Positions 27,101-39,100 of a stretch of 64,000 nucleotides of DNA are shown here, one piece after another. Location: NCBI GenBank assembly GCA_018857735.1, contig JABMCL010000533.1:235001-299000 (forward strand), written 5' to 3'. The stretch comes from Alviniconcha marisindica. Its lineage: Eukaryota > Mollusca > Gastropoda > Provannidae. The translations under genes were made by a program, and so were the position numbers. How positions within the stretch are numbered: position 1 is the first letter of the stretch; each line of letters starts with the position of its first letter. The notes under the pieces were generated by a model, which worked only from the letters and a program-made list of their open reading frames with translations, had not been told where the DNA came from and did not search any database.

Positions 27101-30100
27101 CCATGTTCATTAAATGCGATAGTAAGTTACTATTTTACTATAAGTGCCAAATTTTGGACTTTGTTATGCCCTCTGCCTGAAGATAATCGAGTTAGATGTG
27201 GAGTGATGGGATGTTCTGTACCTCTCAAATGTTTGAAACGCACTGGTTGTCTAACGGCTTCGCTCCTTATATACCCCTGTTGCCTCTTTAACCAATGAAT
27301 AAGTGTTTCGTAAGAGACAAAATGTAGCAATTAAGAATGAGTGCAGCTTAGCTGTTTTGGAGTGTTACAAGAAAACATATGCAACCAGTCATCCATGCGT
27401 TTCTTGGTCATGTTGACTCAGGTGCCTAGGACAAAAATAGTTGAACAGTTAACTTCAAACTGAATGAATTAATAAAATAATAAAAATAATAATAATAAAT
27501 AGTACTGAAAAATCATAGCCTAATGAATAATGATAAAAAAAGATCACACCTTCCATTTTTAGAAAGATGGGCATGGTCACTGTCATGTTAAACGTTATTA
27601 TTTCCACAGCTCGTGTTGTAATTGTAATGTTCAGCACCTAACCTGATGACTTTAGCTTCTGTAAATTAAAATTGTCTACCATGTATGATGATCTGTTTGA
27701 AGACATAGTTTGTAAACGAGACGAATTGTATTAAGTGCAAGCAAAAAATGTAAAGAATACAATCAGAATATACTGCTTATAACCATTCTGCTGTCAAACA
27801 TTACGATTTCAACACGCACCCATGTTGTAAGAAACTCAGCGAAAACAAATTTATGAAAGCATCTGAAAAAACTTTCGATAGACAGCATAACGAAAACTCG
27901 CTTTGCATGCTTACATTCCAATAATATTAAAAGATTTGGCTTACACCAATATAAATATCACAATATAACATAAGATTTGACTAAGTATATGTTAAATTTA
28001 TGTTGAACATTATGGTCTTCAGAAATAGTACTGCACACCTTTCGCATGTCATAACATCTTTTCCATGCTCAAAGCAAATGCCCCGGATGTGGAAGATGAC
28101 TAGCCGGATGTAGTGCAAACGCATGAAGACTTTTTTTCTTCTTCCCCTTTTGCTTGTGTTGTTTAATACTGTTTTATAATCTTATACATATGATAAAAAA
28201 AAAAACAGAATAAGCCTGTGGGTGAATTATTTTTGAAAACGACCAGTTTTAACAAAATATCTTAGAAAGGAATGAGAACAAACGCACTTACTGCCAATAT
28301 GTTGTTTTCATAGACCTCACCCAAAAAGTTTATATACTGCATGAAAGAGTGTCCTTTTTTCTGATTGGCTGTAAAGTTTAACCTTTGTATGTTGTCATTT
28401 GCGGTGGTACAACGAGTTTGGAGAGAGCAACCTGAAACTCTTGGCTGGCCGCTTGACCCATAAAATGACGTGTGTGTTTTTTAATTTATTTTTTAAAGCT
28501 TATGCTTCTTTCAAAGGCATAACATAAAATAACACTGTAGGTTTTAGAATATTTATTCACTCAAAGGATAACACAAGCATGCAAAATGAAAAATGCGATT
28601 TTAACTGTGCATTTTCGATTTGGAGTGATGCAACCCCCCCCCCCCCCAGGAAATCCAGTGTCCCAGGCTAAGCACAGTGGCTGTTGCATAGCTTTTGTTA
28701 CTGGAGTAATCTTGCTTTTCTTCAAACTGAAACCACAGGTAGGAAAGGAGGCATCCTTTTGAATTAAGCCTAGTTTAGTTTTGTATGGCACTGAGACATA
28801 ATAAATTAATATGCAGTCTGTTGCTATTTTTATAGTTTGTGTTCCATTTTTCCAAATGTGGATTTAAAAATAATAATTATGGACTTGATTTGTCAAGTGT
28901 ATTATAAAATAGTGCATTTCTGCATCCATTAATCTGTGGATGGGGTACAGCCTAGGGAAGAGAAAAACTTGTGTGTGGCTCCATTATAGAAAAAATCCTT
29001 TTGTGTGTGTGTAGCTATGCAACAGCCAAAAATTGCTCTATGCCTCTGATTGAATGAAGTGTATCAAATTAAAGGGCTCTTGAAGCTGAATCCATTGCAG
29101 TTTATTTCACTCAAATTGGATCAATAGTTCAGGAGATATTCAAATTTTAAGTTCCAAAAATCAGCTCAATTTCAGGACAGTCCTTTACTATGACAATGAA
29201 GGATATGAAGGCAAAAGGGTGGACCTGTGGAAAGCAGCAATAATAAGGGTTTATGTACATAAAATCTGAATGTCTCAAGTCATTGGTATTAAAATTGGTG
29301 AATATATATTTTGGGCAATGACGAATCCAAAAACGGTGAAAAAAAAGGTCTCACAATCCAATTTCAAGAGATAATTAGCATATTGTTATGTAATAATGAA
29401 TTAAGTATAATACTTAACTGATTTGTGCATGTTCACAGGACTTACAGATTTTAAACAAGGAAGTTTAGATATACCAATAGTGTACACCACTTCTCAGCAT
29501 AGAATCTAACCCAATTTGATCCCTCATTTGCATAAATTACATAACAAACTCATTACTGTTCCTGGTTGTTTAGATACCACAATTATCCCTGAAACAATCT
29601 TCAAAATCTGCACATGGGGTTTCTTATTTGTGGTAACCTTGTTCGAATTTGCAGCAGATTTATACCTGTAGCATTAGCAGATCACTGATGTGCAATCTAA
29701 TCTGCATAAATTAGCATAACGAGCATCTATAAAAACATTTTTATAAATTGTTTATATGAAGTCACCTGCCACATCTATTAGAATACTGAAATTCAGCTCC
29801 TGGAGCTTTGCCATTATAGTAAGTTGATTGAAATGGTGTCAACCTTGTGAAGTAATTCAGTCCCATTTCCATAAATTAGCATATTAATAAAACATGCTAA
29901 TTTCAGTTGTTGTTTTTTAACTAGATCTTTCAGATTTTTAGTTTCAATGTTGTTTTTTTGTGCTGCAATTACCACAGGTAAACAGGATCAATCAATGTCA
30001 GTTTGTGTTCATATCATTACCATAACAAAAAAGCTCGTTAGGCTAATTTATTTGCAAAAATATACACCTATCCACACATTGTCAGCTTTTTGTCCAATTC

Positions 30101-33100
30101 ACCCTCACCAAAAAGCACATTCATTCACACAATGATGACAAAAATAATTTTTCCAGTTGTCTTTTATTTTAATGATTCACCATTTGCCCTAAAAAAACAA
30201 TTAATTAAACTCATGATGACACTGTGGTCTTCTATATAAATCCATCTGGTCTGCCAGGGTTTGGGCACAGCTGCATCACTCTCACAGAAGGCTCCAGAAC
30301 CTGCAACCACACAATAAAAGGAACATTAAAAAAAACTGCTAAATCTTTGGAACATTATTTGAAACCAGTTAACGATATAAATAACATTAGAAATAAATCA
30401 AATTAAAAATAAAACTGATATTTTACACTTTTTTTATCTCATTTTATTAATTTATTATTATTGTTATACATCATGAGAAATGCTGGCACACAAACAAAAA
30501 ATTACAGGTTTTCAAAAATTTCAGTTAAAAACAAAACAAAACAAAAAACAACAGAAAACTGAAGAGACACTTAATTAAGTCTACAAAGCAACTCACTACC
30601 TGAAACTAAAAGTGCAATATATATTAAACCTGGACAAAAATAAAAAATAAAAATCACTGATATAAATTTCAATGGGGGAAAAAAGAAGAATTATTTTAAA
30701 GTCCAGAGCAATGTAAACAAGAAAATGGCATTGATTAAATATCTGACAACCCTCGGCTGAAGAAATAGACCCGCCCGTAGTCAAAATCCGGGTCTGATAA
30801 AAAGCACTTTGGGTGCGGCCATTACTGAGACAGGAGTGACCAGTAGCTGGAGGTGGAATGTTCCAAGAACGATCCCCAAAATTTTATAGAATTTAACCAA
30901 ATACCTGACAGAATAAACAATCAACCGAATATTCCTCAGGTCAGTGTGTTTAGCTTTAGTTTTAGTACTTTTACTGCACTTAGATGAGAGTTGCTTTCTG
31001 TTTTTAAGTCTCCTCCATCTTGCTTCATCTGGAGTCTGACGAACCTACGTGATGCGCAGGCCGAGTTTGAGATATTTTTTTGCCACATCAGCATCGTTTT
31101 AAGCCCGCCACCGTTGTATTTTTCAACAAAACCACTAATGTAATACATGCTCTTGTAGATAAAAGAACACAGAATAAGCCTGTGGGTGAACTTTTTTCCC
31201 AAACGACCAATTTTAACAAAATATTTGATAAAGAAATTACAACAACCGTACTTACCGCCATTACGCTGTTTTCATAGACCGCACCAAAAAAGTTCACATA
31301 CCGCACAAAAGAGCGTTTTTTCTTCTGATTGGATGTAAATTTTAAGCCTTGTACATTGTCATTTGCGATGGTACGAAGAGTTTGAAGAGAGCGACCCGAA
31401 ACAGTGTACTCGGAAATCGGTCCACGGCGCGAGGCCGGCCGCTCGACCCGTAAAATGACGTTTTTTCAAAGATTATACTACTTTCAAAGGCATGAAATAA
31501 AATAACACACAGTGTAGGCTGCAGAATATTTATTCACTCAAACGATAACACGAAGCATGCAGGATGAAAAATGCAGTTTTAACTGTGCATTTTCGATTTG
31601 AAGTGATGCACCCCCCCCCGCAATCCAGAGTGTCCCAGGCTAAGCACAGAGGCTGTTGCATAGCTAATTGTAAGAAAAATCCTTTTGTTTGTGGCTGCAA
31701 TGCAGGTGAGTGAAGCTGGTGTGCACAGGCCGCATGTTGCTGGCATTCATGGACGAGAAGAAGATGGGGCATTCTCCATTGTTCTGTCTGGAGGCTATGA
31801 AGATGATGCTGTAAGTCATGGTTGCTCTGCATGTAACATGGCACATAAAACACTCAACTGAAAGAGCTGCATTAAAACATTTGATGTGTATATATAGACA
31901 TGCACATAATTATATAAACACTGCAGAGCTTTGGTGTAAGAACATCCTTGTGGCTGTTAAAATCACTTTCTTTTATCTGGCTCTTGAGTTTGCTTATGGG
32001 AAAATGTCACTTAACACAGCTTCTCATTTTTATATCCTAGTTTTCCTATTTCAGTGAAGAAAACAGTTGTCTGAATCATTAAAATATCTTTCATTGGTGC
32101 AGTTCAAATTGTTTTGCGTGGAAAAAGGAGTTAATGTTTAAATGAACAAAAATATTCTATACAAGTACTTGACACGAAATAGAGGAAGTCTGGAATCCCA
32201 GCTGATGTAATTGTTCAAGTTGTGGAAGCTTCTTATTTGAGCCTAGGATCGTCTCTGAACTTGAACAACATTTGGTTTAGAGCCTTTCATGTTTGTTTTG
32301 GCTTTTTTATGGCAACTGTAACTGTTGGGATTCTGCTATGCAGCACCAATGCCACAGTGATACAGTTAGAGCTTATTCAGTGATGTGCATTTTGATACGC
32401 ATTCATGTGCCTTGTTTAGCTTCTTTTTTGCATTTACTAATTGTTTTTCATTGGTTAGTTGGAATTTTGGTCAAATTATTCCTTTGTTCTATATTCAGGA
32501 TAATGGAGATGAGTTTTACTACACTGGTAGTGGTGGTCGCGACCTTTCAGGGAACAAGCGCACAGCTGAGCAGTCATGTGACCAGAAATTGACGAGAATG
32601 AATAGGTGAGTTAGCAGAATGCACTGGTGAGTCTGTTTCTGGACCATGCTCATCTGTGCCAGTGTGTGTGATTTCACTGGCTCATGGAATGCTAAACAGA
32701 CCTGCTGTGTTTTCCAGCCTGCAAAGCTACCTTCCTCCACAGCAAGTCCCCATTTATTATCTGTTGTTGTAAGTGTGTGAGTGCCTGTGTGTGCTTATAA
32801 TAATAATACATAACTTTTATATAGCGCTATTCTCTGGTAGACACAATCTCGCTGTGCTAACATTTTTTTAAGATTTTGCAGTGTGTAAATACTTTGATTT
32901 GTTGTTTATTATTGTTGATGATGTGGTGTTGGGTAACAACTGTTGAACATGTATGATGAAATGTGATATCTCGGCTGTTTCTTGTATTTCTGTCACCATA
33001 AGAACGTGGTCAAAATGAGGTCATTTTGTTAGACTGTTTTAAACACATTAGTGTTCATAAAATGTGTAGCTCATTTGAATTTTTTCATGAACTGTTTCAG

Positions 33101-36100
33101 CCTGAGATTAATTTCTGCTTATTTGACCTGACTGTTTTAGAGCACTTGCCAAAAACTGTAATGTAGCCATCAACAACAAGACTGGAGCAGAAGCGACAGA
33201 TTGGCGAGGGGGAAAGCCAGTGAGGGTGGTGCGCAACTGCAAAGGTCGCAAGCACTCCAAGTATGCTCCTGTGGAGGGCAACAGATATGATGGCATCTAC
33301 AAGGTGTGTTAAAGGACAAGTCCAAGGTTAGGGGTGATTTTTGACACGATTTTCGTTAAAGCTCGCTGAGAATGATGATGTAGGTGAAACTGTGATCTGA
33401 GGGTTATAAATGCACGAAAAAAGGCATTTTCTGTCGTACTGAAAGCGTCACCATGACACCCAAATCACGTGACCATTTGCCTGCTACATCACTCTGGGGA
33501 GTCGCTGCAAAATGGCCAACTCGAGCTCCGAAGACGAAACTGATACTTTGCCCGAGAGACCCACAAGGATACAGCCATGTCAGTTTGAGCCTGTCATGCA
33601 GGATTTTGAAAGAGTACCGGAACATCGTGTCAGCTTCGAAGCAAACCCCATGCGGTATTCCACGGAATTTGCGAAATTTCACTCACTGAAGTGCTCGCTA
33701 CACAAATGGGCGTGATGCGGCACAGCAAAAAAGTCAGCTTGTTTGAATTGTATATATTTAATCCACTTTCGCCTCACTGCAGATCGATTGTGCGGGAGCT
33801 CATGCATTGTTACACCTGGGGTCGTCTGTGAATTGTTACAGTTCGCGGCAACACAGTAGGCCGGCATAGTTAACTTTTTTGTCGACCACACGCATACACA
33901 GTTTACTGAAGAATCTAAGATGGCAACCGCACTGACTCCCCAGACTGACGTCACTTCCGGGAAAGTCACGTGACTGATGGAGAACCCGAGACTGTAGTCT
34001 CGGCCAGCCTACCGAAAATAAAATAGATTAAAAACCCAGTTAAACATTTTTTTATTTTTTTTATTTCATTAAATCTTAAACTAGTGACTCATTTGTCAAT
34101 CATTTCGATGGTCATTTTGCATACTTAAAAGCCTTGGACTTTTACTTTAAGGAAGACTTGAAAAGTGTAGTTAAATAAAAACAGACCTATCATGAGCATT
34201 GAAATTCATTGGACTAGCATGTGAAGGTCATGTTTCTTAATTCAAATTCCTTAGAGGCTTTGTGTCAGTGTCGACCCATACAATTTTGTCCTTGTTTTGA
34301 AGAAGAAATGTTTTTCAGACAAACATTTTTGTTTGGAAAGAATTGTTTATTTTAAAAGTATGATTTGCTGTGGATGTTCCTTTTGTGCATAAATAAATTT
34401 TTTTATTCATGTACATGGTCTTGAAGGTTCTGATCCACATTGTCGATTTCCACACAGCGTTTCCTTTATACTGTCATCTTGCTTTTTCAGACATGTGTTG
34501 TGGCAACATTGTTACACCCCGGGAAAACTATTAAAAAAAGGAAAGAAGTGCAAAGAACTACAGCAGAAGTGCATGGAAAAAGGCTGAGGCAGCAATGGCT
34601 GATGTTATTCATTTATTCCCAGCCTTTTTGACACTGCCTTCCTTTCTTGCGTAATGTCACATAATGCTAATTTAAATTTGATAAATGATTCCAGTTTTGA
34701 TGCATTTAGTCAAGCTTGTCACATTTTTGGTGAGACATTTCTTCTCTCACTTCTACTGTAATCATATCTCAAAACTTTACGCACACAAAATAACTAAAGA
34801 GAAAGAAACTGCTCACACCCACAAATGTGTGCATGTTTAAACATATCTACTTGTTCTGGCTGATATGTTTTGCTTGTTTGTGTGCCTTTATTGTGTTTTA
34901 TGTTGTTGTTTTAATTTCTCATATTGCTTAAAACAAATTATCTGAGAGGTGGCTAGACTACTGAAAAGGAATGTAGTACATGCTGAATCCTAACAAGTCT
35001 GATTGGAGAAAGATTTGTCATGAATCTTCCCATGTGTGTATGTAGTTTAAATTAATCTTGTGCTTGTGCAGCTGTCAAGTTTGCTAACAGACAGAAGATA
35101 GTGAGGAAATAGTTTTTGATTGCAGATTGACTGGTAGAGTCACCAGATGGGGGAGCACAGACCAGACCCCTGAAACAAGTATATACAAACGGCTGATAAC
35201 AAGGAGGCTCAAAAGTTTTTAATTTTTATACCTGTTTGTGCTTGCAGGTTGTGAAATACTGGTCAGAGAAAGGCAAGTCTGGGTTCTTAGTGTGGCGCTA
35301 CTTGCTTCGTCGTGATGACCCTGCACCTGCACCATGGACCAAGGAGGGCAAGATGCACTGCCAACAGCTGGGGCTGGCCATGCAGGTGTGTGCTCGTTAC
35401 CTACAGCGGTCAGCCACCCTAGGTCTTACTCTGTTGGGCCCATATGCATGATGAGCAAATAAAGTTAAAGGCGGGTAGCCCCTAATACCAATTTGCCAAA
35501 GAGTCCATAAGTCCAGCTCCTTCCACATGCATGTATCGTTAGAGCCACAGAAACAGCTATTGGCTTGTGTTTATTTTTAGACTGGGAAAGACCCTTGTTT
35601 TACCAACAATGCAATGTGATGTCAAAAAGTCAAAACAGATCAGACGCTGCATGACAACAGTTCACCGAGTTCAAATTATGAGACAATAGTAGCAGATGTC
35701 ACTGACCCCTGCCCATTCAGGATTTCCTTGTCTTGATGCCTGAATCGAAATTTTCTTGAATAATTTGTGGTTTTAAGTGGTACGTGGTCAGTTAGAGTGC
35801 ATTTTCTTGTCAGTAGCAGCCTTTGTCAATAATGGCAGCGTCAGAGCTATCATCTTTATACAGTACTTGAATGTAGAAAAATGGATGTACAAGTTTAAAT
35901 TTGATTATGCTGGTCGGATAGCCTCTGAGCTTCATGCATGCCAATTTTTTCAGTGTTGTCACCATTAGAAGATAAATGCAATTGGGGGGGGGGGGGGGAA
36001 TCTGAAACAGAACAAGGCCCAGAGCACTTGTGCAGAATCAACACACAAGGGAGGTTAGCGCTTGAACTATGTAACACAAATACAACAAAGACCTGAGTCG

Positions 36101-39100
36101 CCTACAGTAACTCTCACCTGGCCTGCAATTAGGGAAGCTATCTGTGTGTCATGCATATGGGCCCTGATCGCTTTCAGCAGTAGTATGACAGAGTCACCTT
36201 ACAAATGGGTTTCTGTTCTCGCAGTAGATGATCTTTGGAAAAGTTGGGCAGAGCAGGTGGTAAGTGCACTCGAGCGTTGCCGCACAGCTGACCCGCCAAT
36301 AAGGAGGACTTGGTAGGACAAGGCAAGTGTTGGCCAGATGAAGTGTAGGATGGGGGAGTAGTGGCAACAACGACAAAAAAGAGAACAAAAACTAGCCCAA
36401 CTGGTGTTAGTATGCTCTACAAAAAGCAACATGCTAATGTCTGAATGTAGCTTGTGATTGGTTACATTGTGACTGCTGAAAACTGCATTTTCATTGTTTT
36501 TCAATTGAAGATGCTAGTACTAAATCTCGCATAGAACAGGCGTTCACTCGCACACATATAATTTTGAAAAATGTTTTTGTAATTTTGCGGACCACCACCT
36601 TCTTGTAAGTGTGTAGCAAAGGAGAGAGAACAATACTTCTTGCGATAAAGAAAACGCCTGTAAATATCACCCCCTTTTATTTCTCGAGATGGTCTGCTGC
36701 TTTCTCTGGCAATCTTGCATGCATGTACTCACAAGTATGCATGCATTCTTGAACTGTTGTTTTAAGTACATATTACATATCAGACAGCTGTTTGTGGGCT
36801 GAGTGTAGAATACTCCGTTAATGGGAAGTTGTTCAGGAACCTATTTCCATGGGTCAGTTGAAAAGTGTAGGTTAATATCCTTCTTTTTTTACTCTTCATT
36901 AATGCCATGTGGGAAATTTGGGTCTCCTTATATTAATATGGTTACAGTTGCTGCAAGAGCAGCACTGCCCATTCCTACCAGTGACAGTGTGTGCAGTATT
37001 TTGACATGATCAGTGAGTGGTATGGCTGCCAGTGTTTGGGATTTTTAAAGTACACACTGATGGTGATGCATGCAATTGCACACAGGGACTGTAGGAACAC
37101 TTACAGGAGTCTGCATTTAAAGTTGATTTGGGGAGAAAAATCCCTTTCATATCATGGATTCAAATTCACATCAGTATTGAGCCTGGCTTTTTGGTCTGAT
37201 GCGAGCTTTCCCACCCTTTCAAATACAAGGTCACAGTGAAGTTTGAGTCTTGAAAATATGATTGTACAGCAGACAGGTATGTGACCATATTGGTTGTCAC
37301 TGTTTTGTACAAGATATGAACTGTGCTTATGTAATTGGACATTTTTACTTGAAGGGTTACTTGCATGTGCTTGGTTCATGTGTTCTTTCAGCCTCGTTTT
37401 GTTTGGTGCCGATTAATGCCCACTGTTTTGACATGTCCCACCAGTACCCTGAAGGCTACCTGCAGAGTCAGGCAGAGAAGGAGAAGGCATTGTTGGAGGG
37501 CTCAGAAGAGGACTCCACCCCAAAGAAGCGTGGTCGCAAGAGGAAAGCAGAATGTAGGCATAAAGAGATGTTGCTTTATGTGCTTGTGCTTATAGCGTCA
37601 TCAGATTGAGTTGACATGCAATGTGTGCAGAAAGTATTTAAACCTTGAGGTAGCACTGTCAGAAGCTAGGGTTAAAAAGATGAGCATCAGAACTGTGAAC
37701 ACAAGCCACTGCACATGCACACTACCTGTCACTCAGTCATGTTTCAGTTCTCTTAGCTGCTTGTCTAAGTACTTTTGCATGAGGGAATGTTTATCTTTGC
37801 TATGTCATCAGTGGTAGCAGTTTAGATAATAAAGGTGTGTGTGTGTGTGAATAATATGAGATAGCATAAAAGTTGTTTTGTATTTTTATGTACCTTTTTT
37901 GTTATTGTTGTGCATCATCCATGTTGTTTCATGCTATTATTCATTACCTGGCCATTTTGACAATTGCCTGCAGCTATAGAATCAGAAAAGGAAGGTGCGA
38001 CGAAAGCCAAGAGAGTGGCATTCCAGGTGGACAGGGCCATCATGAAGCTGATCAGAGAGGACACTGTCAACAAGAAGTTATGGGATCAGGCTCTAGCTAC
38101 GGTGTCAGAAGGCAAACAGGTCTGGCTGAGTCTTCAGTACTGCTTCCATATTTTGTCATTTATGCAATGATCAGTGTTTATGATGCTGCCAGTAGCAAAT
38201 ATTTCTTACTGGCAAATTTTTTGGATAGATTATGTCATACTTTATAAACTTTTAAAAGTCATGATCACCACTGAGGTGGACACTTTCATGCCAACTTCAG
38301 TGACCTTGAGATAATATCTGAAGTGCCAACTGTTGTGATAATAGATCATAGAAAAATCAATGAGCATGACCTGCCTCCTAATGAGTGTGGGTGTGAGAGT
38401 GTGTACATGGATGCAAGTGTACTTTTTGTGCCTTTTGTAAAAGGATAGTCCTGCACTTAATGTTGCACTACCTCCATAATAAGAGGAATGCTAAAGATTA
38501 TCGTATTGACTCCACCATGGAAATCACATACATTGTGTGGCATGTCAAGCCATGAAACTTTGATGGCTGAATGTATGGAAATGCTGTTATGTAACAGGCA
38601 GGCCTTTCACAGCTGGCATGTATGTATCAAACCCATATTTGGCCAGAAACACTTGAGAAAGTCAGTGTCCAGGTGCGTAACAGCAAATGTAATAGACAAA
38701 TAGACCTGTATGATGAGGCAAATCAGTGTGCTGGTGCTAAACATTGATGCATATGGAGGGCCAGAATCCAGAGGAAAAAATCCTTGTACATTTAATTCAT
38801 TAAAGGGCCTGTAAAGGCAGTTTCGGGCCACAAAATCACTCCAAATTGTTTCAAAACAACATATAGGTCCATACTAACGTTCGAAGAGAAGAAACATTCT
38901 ATTACTCACTTGTTTAAAAAAAATTCAGACCTCGACTAGGTTGTAATGTGTTTATTTTGGCAAAAAGGTCGGAAAATACTGTCAACTGAACGTTTCAAAA
39001 CCAGCGCCATTTTGAATGCGAGATTCCGCGAGAGCTATTTTAAGCTAAAGGTCAACAGTCGGGCAGTGACGTCACAAACAGACCAGCAACCAAACGTGGA

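Larger units (their letters stand above)
24166..31705 (+). other. UHRF1 intron 9 (largest intron)
   Basis: The intron is 7.5 kb. It contains the minisatellite after exon 9, a single-stop open frame at 26069-26620, a degenerate AT-rich repeat around 29340-29900, and two copies of a 500-base repeat (28206-28693 and 31170-31665). The remaining stretches (24500-26060, 26630-28200, 29900-31160) show no gene that I can support. Confidence 0.6.
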
